From Klebsiella quasipneumoniae subsp. quasipneumoniae (lineage in GTDB: Bacteria; Pseudomonadota; Gammaproteobacteria; Enterobacterales; Enterobacteriaceae): DNA of 64,000 bases. Every line of letters begins with the position of its first letter. Position 1 is the stretch's first letter. Below the pieces are notes generated by a model. The model saw only the letters and a list, made by a program, of their open reading frames with translations, was not told the DNA's origin and did no database searches. The DNA is taken from assembly GCF_020525925.1 (NCBI RefSeq), contig NZ_CP084876.1:1302001-1366000 (forward strand), in the 5' to 3' direction. Made by a program: the position numbers and the translations under genes. Shown here piece after piece: positions 17,341-27,950 of the stretch.

Positions 17341-20300
17341 ATGAAACCATTTCGTTTAGCGGCGCTGTCACTGGCGCTCCTTACCGCATTTTCATTAACC
17401 GGGTGTGATGACAGCGGTACACCGCAGGCTACGGCCCCGACGCCGGCCGCCGATAGCGGCCCTGGCGCGGCGGCAAAACCGGACAGCGCCCAGCTGGCGG
17501 CGCTGGCGGAAAAAAGCCAGGGCAAAGCGCTGACGCTGCTCGACGCCTCGGAGGTGCAGCTGGATGGCGCCGCGACCCTGGTGCTGACCTTTTCCGTATC
17601 GCTGCAGCCGGACCAGGATTTCTCCCGCAGCGTGCACCTGGTGGATAAGAAGAGCGGTAAGGTTGATGGCGCGTGGGAGCTGGCGCCGAACCTGAAAGAG
17701 CTGCGTCTGCGTCACCTTGAGCCAAAGCGCGAGCTGATTGTCTCGGTCGACCCGACGCTGACCGCCCTGAACAAGGCGACGCTCGATAAACCGTTCGAGA
17801 AGACCCTGACTACCCGCGATATCGCGCCAAGCGTCGGATTTGCCAGCCGCGGCTCGCTGCTGCCGGGCAACGTGATCGCCGGGCTGCCGGTGATGGCGCT
17901 GAACGTCGATAACGTCGACGTGAACTTCTTCCGCATTAAGCCGGAATCGCTCTCGGCCTTCGTCAGCCAGTGGGAATACCGCAATTCATTAAGCAACTGG
18001 GAATCCGACGAGCTGCTGAAGATGGCCGATCTGGTATACAGCGGCCGCTTTGACCTCAATCCGGCGCGCAATACCCGCGAAAAGCTGCTGCTGCCGCTGA
18101 GCGACATCAAGCCGCTCCAGCAGCCTGGCGTCTACGTGGCGGTCATGAACCCGGCGGGTCATTATAGCTACAGCAACGCGGCGACGCTGTTTACCCTTAG
18201 CGACATCGGCGTGTCGGCGCATCGCTACCACAACCGGCTGGACGTCTTTACCCAGAGCCTGGAAAACGGCGCCGCCCAGTCTGGTATCGATGTCCAGCTG
18301 CTCAACGCCAAAGGGCAGACCCTGGCGCAGGCGAAAAGCGATAGCCAGGGCCACGTCACCCTGCAAACCGATAAAGAAGCCGCGCTGCTGCTGGCGCGCA
18401 AAGAGGGACAGACCACGCTGCTCGACCTCAAACTGCCGGCGCTGGATCTGGCGGAGTTCTCCATTGCCGGCGCGCCAGGCTTCAGCAAACAGTTCTTTAT
18501 GTTTGGCCCACGGGATCTCTATCGTCCGGGCGAAACGGTGATCCTCAATGCGCTGCTGCGCGATAGCGACGGCAAGCCGCTGGCGGAACAGCCGGTGAAG
18601 CTGGAGGTGGTCCAGCCGGATGGCCAGGTGATCCGCTCGGTGATGAGCAAACCGGTTAACGGCCTGTACCAGTTTACTTATCCGCTCGACAGCGGCGCGG
18701 CCACCGGCATGTGGCACATTCGCGCCAGCACCGGCGACAACCAGCCCCGCGAGTGGGATTTCCACGTCGAAGACTTTATGCCGGAACGCATGGCGCTGAA
18801 GCTGACGCCGCAGGCGGCGCCTGTCGCGCCGAATGCCGATGTCGCCTTTGATGTCAGCGGCGCTTATCTCTACGGCGCGCCGGCCAGCGGCAACACGCTG
18901 CAGGGCAAACTGTTCCTGCGCCCGCTTCGCGACGCCGTCGCCGCGCTGCCGGGCTTTGAGTTCGGCGATATCGCAGAAGAAAATCTCTCCCGCAGCCTTG
19001 ATGAAGTCCAGCTGACGCTGGATGAAAAAGGCCATGGCGAAGTGACCACCTCCAGCCAGTGGCAGGATAGCCATTCGCCGCTGCAGGTGGTGTTGCAGGC
19101 GAGCCTGCTGGAGTCCGGTGGGCGTCCGGTCACCCGTACGGTTAAGCAGCCGATCTGGCCTGCCGAGGCGCTGCCGGGGATCCGCCCGCAATTTACCCTG
19201 AAGGACGTTTACGACTACCGCACCGACACCACGGTGAAGCAGCCGGTGGTGGATGAAAACAGCAACGCCGCGTTCGATATCGTCTATGCCGACGCCAAAG
19301 GCGAGAAAAAAGCCGTTTCCGGCCTGCAGGTGCGGCTGATCCGCGAGCGCCGGGATTATTACTGGAACTGGTCCGATAGCGAAGGCTGGCAGTCGCAGTT
19401 CGATCAAAAAGATCTGCAGGAGGGCGAGGAGTCGCTGGATCTGCAGGCCGGCCAGATCGGTAAAGTGAGCTTTCCGGTAGAGTGGGGCTCCTATCGCCTG
19501 GAGGTGAAAGGACCGGACGATGTCGTCAGCAGCGTGCGCTTCTGGGCGGGCTACAGCTGGCAGGATAACAGCGAAGGCACCGGCGCAGCGCGCCCGGACC
19601 GGGTCACCATGAAGCTGGATAAACCGAGCTATAAGCCGGGCGACACCATCAGGCTGCACATCGCCGCCCCGGCGGCGGGTAAAGGCTACGCGATGGTGGA
19701 ATCCAGCGAAGGGCCGCTGTGGTGGCAGGAGATTGACGTACCCGCCGAGGGGATGGACCTGTCGATCCCGGTGGATAACGCCTGGAATCGCCACGACCTC
19801 TACCTCAGCACGCTGGTGGTTCGCCCCGGCGATAAATCCCGCTCGGCGACGCCGAAACGCGCGGTGGGCCTGCTGCATCTGCCGCTGGGCGATGAAAACC
19901 GTCGCCTGACGCTGGCGCTGGAGGCCCCGGATAAAATGCGCCCCAACCAGCCGCTGACGGTGAAAGTGAAAGCCAGCGTCAAAGAGGGAGAGGCGCCGAA
20001 GCAGGTTAACGTTCTGCTCTCGGCTGTCGATAGTGGGGTGCTGAATATTACCGATTACGCCACCCCGGATCCGTGGAACGCCTTCTTTGGCCAGAAACGT
20101 TATGGGGCGGATATTTATGATATTTACGGCCAGGTGATTGAAGGGCAGGGGCGTGTGGCCAGTCTGCGCTTCGGCGGCGATGGCGACGAGTTAAAACGTG
20201 GCGGTAAACCGCCGGTTAACCATGTGACCATCATCGCCCAGCAGGCGCAGCCGGTAGTGCTGAACGATCAGGGCGAAGGGACGGTGACGCTGCCGATCGG

Positions 20301-22290
20301 TGATTTTAACGGCGAGCTGCGGGTGATGGCTCAGGCCTGGACGGCGGATGACTTCGGCAGCAGCGAAGATAAAGTGGTGGTGGCCGCCCCGGTCATCGCC
20401 GAGCTGAATACCCCGCGCTTCCTCGCCAGCGGCGACACCACCCGTCTGGCGCTGGATCTCAGCAACCTGACCGATAAACCGCAAACTCTGCAGGTACATC
20501 TTGCCGCCAGCGGACTGGTGACCTTGACCGAGGGTCAACTAACGTCGGTGCAGCTGGCGCCGGGGGCGCGCAGCACGCTGTTTGTGCCGGTGAGCGCGCT
20601 GCCGGGCTTTGGCGATGGCCAGGTGAGCGCCACTATCAGCGGCCTGAGCCTGCCGGGGGAAACCTTCGCCCCGCTGCAGAAGCAGTGGAAAATCGGCGTT
20701 CGTCCGGCGTTCCCGGCGCAGACCGTCAACAGCGGCGCCGTGCTGCAGCCCGGCGAAAGCTGGCAGGCGCCGGCGGCGCAATCGGCAGGTTTCGCCCCGC
20801 AGACGCTGCAGGGCCAGCTGCTGCTCAGCGGCAAGCCGCCGCTGAATCTTGCGCGCTATATCCGCGACCTGAAAGCCTATCCTTACGGCTGCCTTGAGCA
20901 GACCGCCAGCGGCCTGTTCCCCTCCCTGTATACCAGCGCGGCGCAGCTAAAAGCGCTGGGCATCAGCGGGGACAGCGACGAAAAACGTCGCGCGGCAATC
21001 GATGTCGGGATCTCGCGCCTGCTGCAGATGCAACTGGAAAACGGCGGCTTTGCGCTATGGGATAAAGAGGGGCCGGAAGAGTACTGGCTGACCGCTTACG
21101 CCATGGATTTCCTTGTTCGCGCGGGCGAGCAGGGCTATAGCGTACCGGTCAACGCCATTAATAAAGGTAATGAACGCCTGCTGCGCTATCTTCAGGAGCC
21201 GGGGCTGATGACCGTGCGCTACAGCGACGACGCCCAGGCAAGCCGCTTTGCCGCTCAGGCCTATGCCGCACTGGTGCTGGCGCGTCAGCAAAAAGCCCCG
21301 CTCGGCGCATTGCGTGAAATCTGGAGCCGTCACGACCAGGCGCGATCCGGCCTGCCGCTGCTGCAGCTCGGCATTGCGCTGAAAACCATGGGCGATGCGC
21401 CGCGCGGCGATGAGGCCATGAAGCTGGCGGTTGCCACGCCGCGCCATGATGAGAATCGCTGGCTGGGCGATTACGGCAGCTCGCTTCGCGATGACGCGCT
21501 GAAGCTGGCGCTGCTGGAAGAGAACAAGCTGCTGCCGGAGGCGCAAAACACGCTGTTGAGCACGCTGTCGGAAGAGGCCTACGGCCAGCGCTGGCTGTCG
21601 ACCCAGGAAACCAACGCTCTGTTCCTTGCCGGGCGCACGCTGGCCGAACTGCCGGGCGACTGGCAGGCGCAAACCTCGCTGCAGGCCGAGCCGCTCGCTG
21701 GCGATAAAGCGCAAACCCGTAACCTCGACGGCGATCGGCTGGCGACGTTGCAGGTGAGCAACACCGGCAGTCAACCGCTGTGGCTGCGTCTGGACAGCAG
21801 CGGCTATCCGCAAAGCGCGCCGCAGCCGGGCGGCAACGTCCTGGGGATTGAACGCGCCGTTTTCGATACCCAGGGGCGGCAGAAGTCGCTGTCGTCGCTG
21901 CGCAGCGGCGAACTGGTGCTGGTCAAGCTGGAGGTGACCGCCAGACGCAACGTGCCTGACGCGCTGGTGGTTGACCTGCTGCCGGCGGGACTCGAGCTGG
22001 AAAACCAGAATCTGGCCAACAGCAGCGCCAGCCTGCAGGAGAATGGCGAAGCGGTGCAAAACCTCCTTAACCAGATGCAGCAGGCCGATATTCAGCATAT
22101 CGAGTTCCGCGACGACCGCTTCGTCGCCGCTGTCGCGGTCAATGAAGGTCAGCCGGTGACGCTGGTCTACCTGGCGCGGGCGGTCACGCCGGGCACCTAC
22201 CAGGTCCCGCAGCCGCAGGTGGAATCGATGTATGTGCCGCAGTGGCGGGCGACCGGGACCGCCAGCGGTCCGCTCACCGTGACGCCGTAA
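17341..22290 (+). CDS. yfhM: Bacterial alpha-2-macroglobulin lipoprotein (YfhM/ECAM)
   Basis: 1649 residues from ATG 17341, where a lipoprotein signal ends in the lipobox LTGC (Cys about 20); earlier in-frame starts would place the signal internally. It is a string of macroglobulin-like beta domains, then the complement-like region with the thioester CLEQ at Cys1184-Gln1187, and a C-terminal domain. Such proteins sit in the periplasm and trap proteases by covalent linkage after cleavage of a bait region. It is directly followed by pbpC, with TAA touching ATG, the usual pairing thought to combine cell-wall repair with protease defence. Confidence 0.97.
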   Translation: MKPFRLAALSLALLTAFSLTGCDDSGTPQATAPTPAADSGPGAAAKPDSAQLAALAEKSQGKALTLLDASEVQLDGAATLVLTFSVSLQPDQDFSRSVHLVDKKSGKVDGAWELAPNLKELRLRHLEPKRELIVSVDPTLTALNKATLDKPFEKTLTTRDIAPSVGFASRGSLLPGNVIAGLPVMALNVDNVDVNFFRIKPESLSAFVSQWEYRNSLSNWESDELLKMADLVYSGRFDLNPARNTREKLLLPLSDIKPLQQPGVYVAVMNPAGHYSYSNAATLFTLSDIGVSAHRYHNRLDVFTQSLENGAAQSGIDVQLLNAKGQTLAQAKSDSQGHVTLQTDKEAALLLARKEGQTTLLDLKLPALDLAEFSIAGAPGFSKQFFMFGPRDLYRPGETVILNALLRDSDGKPLAEQPVKLEVVQPDGQVIRSVMSKPVNGLYQFTYPLDSGAATGMWHIRASTGDNQPREWDFHVEDFMPERMALKLTPQAAPVAPNADVAFDVSGAYLYGAPASGNTLQGKLFLRPLRDAVAALPGFEFGDIAEENLSRSLDEVQLTLDEKGHGEVTTSSQWQDSHSPLQVVLQASLLESGGRPVTRTVKQPIWPAEALPGIRPQFTLKDVYDYRTDTTVKQPVVDENSNAAFDIVYADAKGEKKAVSGLQVRLIRERRDYYWNWSDSEGWQSQFDQKDLQEGEESLDLQAGQIGKVSFPVEWGSYRLEVKGPDDVVSSVRFWAGYSWQDNSEGTGAARPDRVTMKLDKPSYKPGDTIRLHIAAPAAGKGYAMVESSEGPLWWQEIDVPAEGMDLSIPVDNAWNRHDLYLSTLVVRPGDKSRSATPKRAVGLLHLPLGDENRRLTLALEAPDKMRPNQPLTVKVKASVKEGEAPKQVNVLLSAVDSGVLNITDYATPDPWNAFFGQKRYGADIYDIYGQVIEGQGRVASLRFGGDGDELKRGGKPPVNHVTIIAQQAQPVVLNDQGEGTVTLPIGDFNGELRVMAQAWTADDFGSSEDKVVVAAPVIAELNTPRFLASGDTTRLALDLSNLTDKPQTLQVHLAASGLVTLTEGQLTSVQLAPGARSTLFVPVSALPGFGDGQVSATISGLSLPGETFAPLQKQWKIGVRPAFPAQTVNSGAVLQPGESWQAPAAQSAGFAPQTLQGQLLLSGKPPLNLARYIRDLKAYPYGCLEQTASGLFPSLYTSAAQLKALGISGDSDEKRRAAIDVGISRLLQMQLENGGFALWDKEGPEEYWLTAYAMDFLVRAGEQGYSVPVNAINKGNERLLRYLQEPGLMTVRYSDDAQASRFAAQAYAALVLARQQKAPLGALREIWSRHDQARSGLPLLQLGIALKTMGDAPRGDEAMKLAVATPRHDENRWLGDYGSSLRDDALKLALLEENKLLPEAQNTLLSTLSEEAYGQRWLSTQETNALFLAGRTLAELPGDWQAQTSLQAEPLAGDKAQTRNLDGDRLATLQVSNTGSQPLWLRLDSSGYPQSAPQPGGNVLGIERAVFDTQGRQKSLSSLRSGELVLVKLEVTARRNVPDALVVDLLPAGLELENQNLANSSASLQENGEAVQNLLNQMQQADIQHIEFRDDRFVAAVAVNEGQPVTLVYLARAVTPGTYQVPQPQVESMYVPQWRATGTASGPLTVTP

Positions 22291-24615
22291 ATGGGCGTAG
22301 TGCATCGGGTAAAACGCCGCTGGCGCTGGCTGGCGGCGTTTATTTTTCTGCTGTGGCTGGCGGTTCTGACCGCCGATCGCCTGTGGCCGCTGCCGCTGCA
22401 TGACGTCACGCCTGCCCGGGTGGTCGTGGCGGAGGATGGGACCCCCCTATGGCGGTTTGCCGACGCGCAGGGCGTCTGGCGTTATCCGGTGACTCTCGCC
22501 GACGTGTCGCCGCGCTATCTGCAGGCGTTTATTCAGTATGAGGACCGCTGGTTCTGGCGCCATCCGGGGGTCAATCCCTTCGCTGTAGTGCGCGCCGCCT
22601 GGCAGGATCTCACCTCCGGGCGGGTCATTTCCGGCGGCAGTACCCTCACCATGCAGGTGGCGCGCCTGCTCGATCCCCACCCCCGCACTTTCGGCGGCAA
22701 GCTGCGCCAGCTGTGGCGGGCGCTGCAGCTGGAGTGGCATCTGTCAAAGAGCGAAATCCTGACCCTGTATCTGAATCGTGCGCCCTTTGGCGGCACCCTG
22801 CAGGGGATCGGCGCGGCCAGTTGGGCTTATCTCGGCAAGCCGCCCGCGCAGCTCAGCTACGGCGAGGCGGCGCTGCTGGCGGTGCTGCCCCAGGCGCCCA
22901 GCCGTTTACGTCCGGACCGCTGGCCGCAGCGGGCCCAGGCGGCGCGGGATAAAGTCCTTGCGCGCATGGTCAGCCAGGGCGTCTGGCCGAGGCTGGCGGT
23001 AAAGGAGGCGATGGAGGAGCCGGTGTGGCTGTTTCCGCGGCAGATGCCGCAGCTGGCGCCGCTCTTCGCCCGCCGGACGCTGGCGACCAGTCGTGAGGAA
23101 AAAGTGGTGACGACCCTCGATGCCGGACTGCAGCGGCAGCTCGAGGATCTGGCGCTGAACTGGAAGTCGCGCCTGCCGCCGCGCAGTTCGCTGGCGATGG
23201 TTGTCGTCGACCACACGGATATGAAAGTCCGCGGCTGGGTGGGGTCGGCGGATATTACGGACGACAGTCGCTTTGGCCACATTGATATGGCGTCGGCGGT
23301 CCGTTCGCCTGGGTCGGTGCTGAAACCCTTTATTTATGCGCTGGCGATGGATGAAGGACTGATCCATCCGGCGTCGTTATTGCAGGATGTGCCGCGGCGC
23401 TTTAGCGATTATCGCCCCGGTAACTTTGACAGCGGCTTTCACGGCCCGGTGAGCGCCAGCGACGCGCTGGTGCGCTCCCTGAATCTGCCGGCGGTCCAGG
23501 TGCTCGAAGCCTACGGGCCCAAACGTTTCGCGGCGAATTTGCGTAATGCCGGGTTGCCCCTGATGCTGCCCGCCGGCGCCGAGCCGAATCTGTCGTTGAT
23601 CCTCGGCGGCGCCGGGGCGAGGCTGGAAGATATCGTCGCGGCGTACAGCGCCTTTGCCCGCCACGGGAAGGCGGCGCGGCTGCGCATGACGCCCGGAGAC
23701 CCGCTGGTGGAAAGGGCGCTGATATCCCCGGGGGCGGCGTGGATCGTCCGGCGCATCCTGGCCGGCGAAGCGCAGCCGGTTCCCGATGCCTCACTCCCGC
23801 AAGCGGTGCCGCTGGCCTGGAAGACCGGCACCAGCTACGGGTATCGCGATGCGTGGGCGGTGGGCCTCAATGCGCGTTATCTGATTGGCATCTGGACCGG
23901 GCGTCCGGACGGTACGCCGGTGGTGGGGCAGTTTGGCTTCGCCAGCGCGGTGCCGTTGCTCAATCAGGTCAATAATCTGCTGCTCGCCCGCCCGGCGATG
24001 AGCCGCGGCGGCCTGCCGGTCGATCCGCGACCGGCAACGGTTAGCCGCGGGACGCTCTGCTGGCCCGGCGGCCAGGCGCTGCCGGCGGGCGACAGCAACT
24101 GCCGTCGTCGCCTGGCCAGCTGGCTGCTGGAAGATAGCCAGCCGCCGACCCTGCTGCTGCCGGGGCAGGAGGGCGTGCGCGGGATCCGCTTCCCGGTGTG
24201 GCGCAATGAACACGGCGAACGGGTGGCGGCGGATTGTCCCGGGGCGCGCGAAAGTGTGGTGGAGGTCTGGCCGCTGCCGCTGGATCCCTGGCTACCGCCG
24301 GGGGAACGTCGCTCCGCGCGTCTGGGGCCGGCATCGAAGGCATGCCCGCCGTTGCAAACTCAGGATGCCGCGCCGCTGGTGCTCTCCGGGGTCCGCGAGG
24401 GGGCGGTGATTAAACGTCTGCCGGGGGAGGCGCGGGTGATGTTGCCCCTGCAAACCAGCGGTGGTGAAGGGCGGCGCTGGTGGTTTATCAACGGCCAGCC
24501 GATAGATGCCGCCGGCGCGAGAACCACGCTAACTCTGGATAAGCCCGGCGAGTGGCAGCTGGTGGTGATGGATGAGGCAGGACAAACGGCGGCCGCGCGT
24601 TTTACCCTGCAATAA
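22291..24615 (+). CDS. pbpC: Penicillin-binding protein 1C (PbpC)
   Basis: A 774-residue bifunctional class A PBP. An N-terminal membrane anchor (about 11-30) precedes the GT51 glycosyltransferase domain with EDRWFWRHPGVNP (catalytic Glu near 86) and GGSTLTMQVARLL. The transpeptidase domain has the SxxK motif in SPGSVLKPF (about 344-352) and KTGTS (about 512-516), and a C-terminal BiPBP_C domain follows. It makes glycan strands; in E. coli its role is minor. The start codon abuts the yfhM stop, so the two are one operon. Confidence 0.96.
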   Translation: MGVVHRVKRRWRWLAAFIFLLWLAVLTADRLWPLPLHDVTPARVVVAEDGTPLWRFADAQGVWRYPVTLADVSPRYLQAFIQYEDRWFWRHPGVNPFAVVRAAWQDLTSGRVISGGSTLTMQVARLLDPHPRTFGGKLRQLWRALQLEWHLSKSEILTLYLNRAPFGGTLQGIGAASWAYLGKPPAQLSYGEAALLAVLPQAPSRLRPDRWPQRAQAARDKVLARMVSQGVWPRLAVKEAMEEPVWLFPRQMPQLAPLFARRTLATSREEKVVTTLDAGLQRQLEDLALNWKSRLPPRSSLAMVVVDHTDMKVRGWVGSADITDDSRFGHIDMASAVRSPGSVLKPFIYALAMDEGLIHPASLLQDVPRRFSDYRPGNFDSGFHGPVSASDALVRSLNLPAVQVLEAYGPKRFAANLRNAGLPLMLPAGAEPNLSLILGGAGARLEDIVAAYSAFARHGKAARLRMTPGDPLVERALISPGAAWIVRRILAGEAQPVPDASLPQAVPLAWKTGTSYGYRDAWAVGLNARYLIGIWTGRPDGTPVVGQFGFASAVPLLNQVNNLLLARPAMSRGGLPVDPRPATVSRGTLCWPGGQALPAGDSNCRRRLASWLLEDSQPPTLLLPGQEGVRGIRFPVWRNEHGERVAADCPGARESVVEVWPLPLDPWLPPGERRSARLGPASKACPPLQTQDAAPLVLSGVREGAVIKRLPGEARVMLPLQTSGGEGRRWWFINGQPIDAAGARTTLTLDKPGEWQLVVMDEAGQTAAARFTLQ

Positions 24616-24712
24616 CCAGGGTAAATTTGTTGTTGGCGGTTTGTGTTTTCAATACTCATCTTATTTTAACAAAATGTTACCTTCAGCCGTAGGCAGGGGC
24701 GGGGATGCTCAT

Positions 24713-24743
24713 TATAATGCGCGCCAGGCCATACGATCGTATG
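24713..24743 (+). promoter_or_regulatory. ndk promoter -10 and adjoining 14-bp palindrome
   Basis: A consensus TATAAT at 24713-24718 is followed by the perfect palindrome CATACGATCGTATG at 24730-24743, which would lie just after the transcription start. No protein for this site is known to me. The -35 is weak. Confidence 0.45.
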
Positions 24744-24775
24744 CGCAACAACAGAACATTTAATTAGAGGTAATC

Positions 24776-25207
24776 ATGGCTATTGAACGTACTTTTTCCA
24801 TCATCAAACCAAACGCGGTGGCAAAAAACGTTATTGGCAGCATCTTTTCCCGCTTTGAAGCTGCAGGGTTCAAAATCGTCGGCACCAAAATGCTGCACCT
24901 GACCGTAGAGCAGGCTCGTGGTTTCTATGCAGAGCACGAAGGTCGCCCGTTCTTCGACGGTCTGGTTGAGTTCATGACCTCCGGCCCGATCGTGGTTTCC
25001 GTCCTGGAAGGCGAAAACGCCGTTCAGCGTCACCGTGACCTGCTGGGCGCCACCAACCCGGCAAACGCCCTGGCGGGTACCCTGCGCGCTGACTACGCTG
25101 ACAGCTTCACCGAGAACGGCACCCACGGTTCCGACTCTGTAGAATCCGCTGCACGCGAAATCGCGTTCTTCTTTGCTGAAGGCGAGGTTTGCCCGCGCAC
25201 TCGCTAA
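24776..25207 (+). CDS. ndk: Nucleoside diphosphate kinase Ndk
   Basis: 143 residues, starting [15 protein letters not shown] as in enteric Ndk. The phosphorylated active histidine is His117 in ENGTHGSDS. The enzyme transfers the terminal phosphate of ATP to other (deoxy)nucleoside diphosphates and balances NTP pools. It has its own promoter (TATAAT 24713-24718) and AGAGGT at 24764-24769. An ERIC element lies just after it. Confidence 0.98.
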
Positions 25208-25217
25208 TCCTCGTCGT

Positions 25218-25320
25218 CTTTTCGACCGTCGCGGCGTTGGCTACGCGCGTTCACCCCGGTCACATAGTTATCTATGCTCCCGGGGATTCACTTGCTTGCC
25301 GCCTTGCGACAATCGAAAAG
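25218..25320. repeat. ERIC (IRU) element
   Basis: A roughly 103-bp imperfect palindrome opening CTTTTCGA and closing TCGAAAAG. Its centre contains TTCACCCCGGTCACATAG and CTATGCTCCCGGGGATTCAC, which match the conserved inner arms of the enterobacterial repetitive intergenic consensus. Slightly shorter than the usual 127 bp. Confidence 0.85.
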
Positions 25321-25409
25321 CCATAGAGGATTAAGCACGCGGTTACGATTTTTTTATCATTGACTGCGTGCAGGCATGGCTTCCATGCGCCAGAATTTGT
25401 AGAATATAG

Positions 25410-25450
25410 CGCCCCTGGACGAGCTGTCGCTCTCCGGGGCGTTTCTTTTT
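25410..25450 (+). terminator. Rho-independent terminator between ndk and rlmN
   Basis: CGCCCC-T-GG pairs with CC-GGGGCG (25434-25441), followed by TTTCTTTTT. Confidence 0.75.
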
Positions 25451-25497
25451 CAACCCACCTGGGGCCATAACGTGTAATAACGAGGCCGGAAAACATT

Positions 25498-26664
25498 ATG
25501 TCTGAACAAATTATCACGCCTGATACCGCCGCTCTGACGGTGCCGAACAAAGATGCCAAAATCAACCTGCTGGATTTAAACCGTCAGCAGATGCGCGAGT
25601 TTTTCAAAAACATGGGCGAGAAGCCTTTCCGCGCCGATCAGGTGATGAAATGGATGTATCACTACTGCTGCGACGACTTTGATGAGATGACTGACATTAA
25701 CAAAGTCCTGCGCAGTAAACTGAAAGAAGTGGCGGAGATCCGCGCCCCGGAAGTGGTTGAAGAGCAACGCTCAACCGACGGGACCATCAAATGGGCGATT
25801 GCCGTTGGCGATCAGCGCGTCGAGACCGTCTATATCCCGGAAGAAGACCGCGCCACCCTGTGCGTCTCCTCCCAGGTAGGCTGCGCGCTGGAGTGTAAAT
25901 TCTGCTCCACTGCCCAGCAGGGCTTTAACCGCAACCTGCGGGTTTCCGAAATTATCGGCCAGGTCTGGCGCGCGGCGAAAATCGTCGGCGCGGTGAAGAC
26001 CACCGGCGTACGTCCGATCACCAACGTGGTGATGATGGGCATGGGCGAGCCGCTGCTGAACCTCAACAACGTCGTTCCGGCGATGGAAATCATGCTCGAC
26101 GATTTCGGCTTTGGCCTCTCCAAACGTCGCGTCACCCTGTCGACTTCCGGCGTGGTGCCGGCGCTGGATAAACTCGGCGATATGATCGACGTCGCGCTGG
26201 CCATCTCCCTGCACGCGCCGAACGACACCATTCGTGACGAAATCGTCCCGATCAACAAAAAGTACAACATCGAGACCTTCCTCAACTCGGTGCGCGGCTA
26301 TATTTCGAAGTCCAACGCCAACCAGGGCCGGGTGACCATCGAGTACGTGATGCTGGATCATGTCAACGACGGCACCGAGCACGCCCACGAACTGGCGGCG
26401 CTGCTGAAAGATACGCCGTGCAAGATCAACCTGATCCCATGGAACCCGTTCCCGGGCGCGCCGTATGGCCGCAGCTCCAACAGCCGCATCGACCGTTTCT
26501 CCAAAGTTCTGATGGAGTACGGCTTTACGACCATCGTGCGTAAAACGCGCGGCGACGATATCGATGCCGCCTGCGGTCAGCTGGCGGGCGACGTCATCGA
26601 CCGTACCAAGCGCACGCTGCGTAAGCGGATGCAGGGCGAAGCGATTGACGTAAAAGCGGTCTGA
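25498..26664 (+). CDS. rlmN: 23S rRNA/tRNA adenine-C2 methyltransferase RlmN
   Basis: A 388-residue radical-SAM enzyme (E. coli 384, with four extra residues near the N-terminus here). The [4Fe-4S] ligands are in CALECKFC (about Cys129, Cys133, Cys136). Two further cysteines needed for the mechanism are near 122 (TLCVSS) and 359 (AACGQ). It methylates C2 of A2503 in 23S rRNA and A37 of some tRNAs, affecting decoding accuracy. It precedes rodZ, as in E. coli. Confidence 0.97.
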   Translation: MSEQIITPDTAALTVPNKDAKINLLDLNRQQMREFFKNMGEKPFRADQVMKWMYHYCCDDFDEMTDINKVLRSKLKEVAEIRAPEVVEEQRSTDGTIKWAIAVGDQRVETVYIPEEDRATLCVSSQVGCALECKFCSTAQQGFNRNLRVSEIIGQVWRAAKIVGAVKTTGVRPITNVVMMGMGEPLLNLNNVVPAMEIMLDDFGFGLSKRRVTLSTSGVVPALDKLGDMIDVALAISLHAPNDTIRDEIVPINKKYNIETFLNSVRGYISKSNANQGRVTIEYVMLDHVNDGTEHAHELAALLKDTPCKINLIPWNPFPGAPYGRSSNSRIDRFSKVLMEYGFTTIVRKTRGDDIDAACGQLAGDVIDRTKRTLRKRMQGEAIDVKAV

Positions 26665-26940
26665 CAAATGATGGCCCGTGCAGCGCAGGCGGCACGGGTC
26701 ATATTTATGACCAATAGCCAGGCGAAATACGCTGATTCGGTTAATAATTACGGTGCGTTTTTGTCGACTTTGAGGCAGTATGTAGCGGCACAACAACCGC
26801 TTAGCATTCAATTTTGATTCGTCTCTGTGATCGCGCGGCTGACAGTCCTATACTGTGAGGCTGACGTACCACAGATGTCTCGCGGCGCCGGCTTTTTCCC
26901 GCGCTGAACTTTAAATTTCACGTACCAGTAGTTGTAGCGA

Positions 26941-27924
26941 ATGAATACTGAAGCCACTCAAGATCATCAAGAAGCAAACACCACGGGCGCGCGTCTGCGT
27001 CACGCCCGCGAACAACTCGGACTTAGCCAGCAAGCGGTGGCAGAACGCTTATGCCTGAAGGTGTCCACGGTTCGTGATATTGAAGACGATAAGGCGCCTG
27101 CCGACCTCGCTTCCACCTTCCTGCGCGGGTACATCCGCTCCTATGCTCGCCTCGTACATATCCCGGAAGACGAGCTGCTGCCGATGATGGCTAAGCAAGC
27201 GCCCATCCGCGCGGCGAAAGTCGCGCCAATGCAGAGCTTCTCTTTAGGTAAACGTCGCAAAAAACGCGACGGCTGGCTGATGAGCTTCACCTGGCTGGTG
27301 CTGTTTGTGGTTATCGGCCTGAGCGGCGCCTGGTGGTGGCAAGACCATAAGGCGCAGCAGGAAGAGATCTCCACCATGGCCGATCAGTCTTCCGCTGAGC
27401 TGAACAGCGGCGACACCAGCAGCCAGAGCGTGCCGCTGGATACCAGCGCCCCGGCAGCCCCGACCGCCGATAGCGCTGCGAACAGCGCGCCAACCGATAC
27501 CGCCAGCGCCCCGACCACCAGCGCCCCGGCCCAGACGCCGGCGGACAATAACGCCGTTGTCGCGGCTTCCCAGGCCAATGTCGATACCGCAGGCGCGGCG
27601 CCGGCTACCCCAGCCTCGCCATTGCCGACCGATCAGGCGAACGTGACGAACCCGGCGGCGGCGGCGCAGGATCTGGTGATGAACTTTTCCGCCGATTGCT
27701 GGCTGGAAGTGAGCGATGCCACCGGCAAAAAACTGTTCAGCGGCCTGCAGCGTAAAGGCGGCAACCTGAACCTGAGCGGTCAGGCGCCGTATAAGCTGAA
27801 AATTGGCGCCCCGGCTGCGGTAGAGATCCAGTATCTGGGCAAGCCTGTCGATTTAAGTCGTTTTATCAGAACTAACCAGGTTGCGCGTCTGACCCTTAAT
27901 GCCGAATCATCACCGGCGCAGTAA
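26941..27924 (+). CDS. rodZ: Cytoskeletal membrane protein RodZ
   Basis: 327 residues. The N-terminal helix-turn-helix domain (about 17-85, [20 protein letters not shown]) binds MreB. A basic stretch KRRKKR precedes one transmembrane helix at about 112-133. A periplasmic Ala/Thr/Pro-rich linker follows and the DUF4115 beta domain closes the protein (about 240-320, [17 protein letters not shown]). It couples MreB to wall synthesis and holds rod shape. The linker differs most from E. coli (337 aa). It lies 26 bp before ispG. Confidence 0.96.
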   Translation: MNTEATQDHQEANTTGARLRHAREQLGLSQQAVAERLCLKVSTVRDIEDDKAPADLASTFLRGYIRSYARLVHIPEDELLPMMAKQAPIRAAKVAPMQSFSLGKRRKKRDGWLMSFTWLVLFVVIGLSGAWWWQDHKAQQEEISTMADQSSAELNSGDTSSQSVPLDTSAPAAPTADSAANSAPTDTASAPTTSAPAQTPADNNAVVAASQANVDTAGAAPATPASPLPTDQANVTNPAAAAQDLVMNFSADCWLEVSDATGKKLFSGLQRKGGNLNLSGQAPYKLKIGAPAAVEIQYLGKPVDLSRFIRTNQVARLTLNAESSPAQ

Positions 27925-27950
27925 CAGACGGGTAACGCGGGAGATTTTTC

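Noticed and set aside
17989..19878. A 629-codon open frame antisense to yfhM
   Set aside because: It is a GC-rich shadow of the yfhM frame, rich in Arg/His/Ala/Gln, without a ribosome site or family resemblance. The sense protein is clearly YfhM.
21055..22401. A 448-codon frame antisense to yfhM and pbpC
   Set aside because: No ribosome site; it crosses the yfhM-pbpC junction, where both sense proteins are intact.
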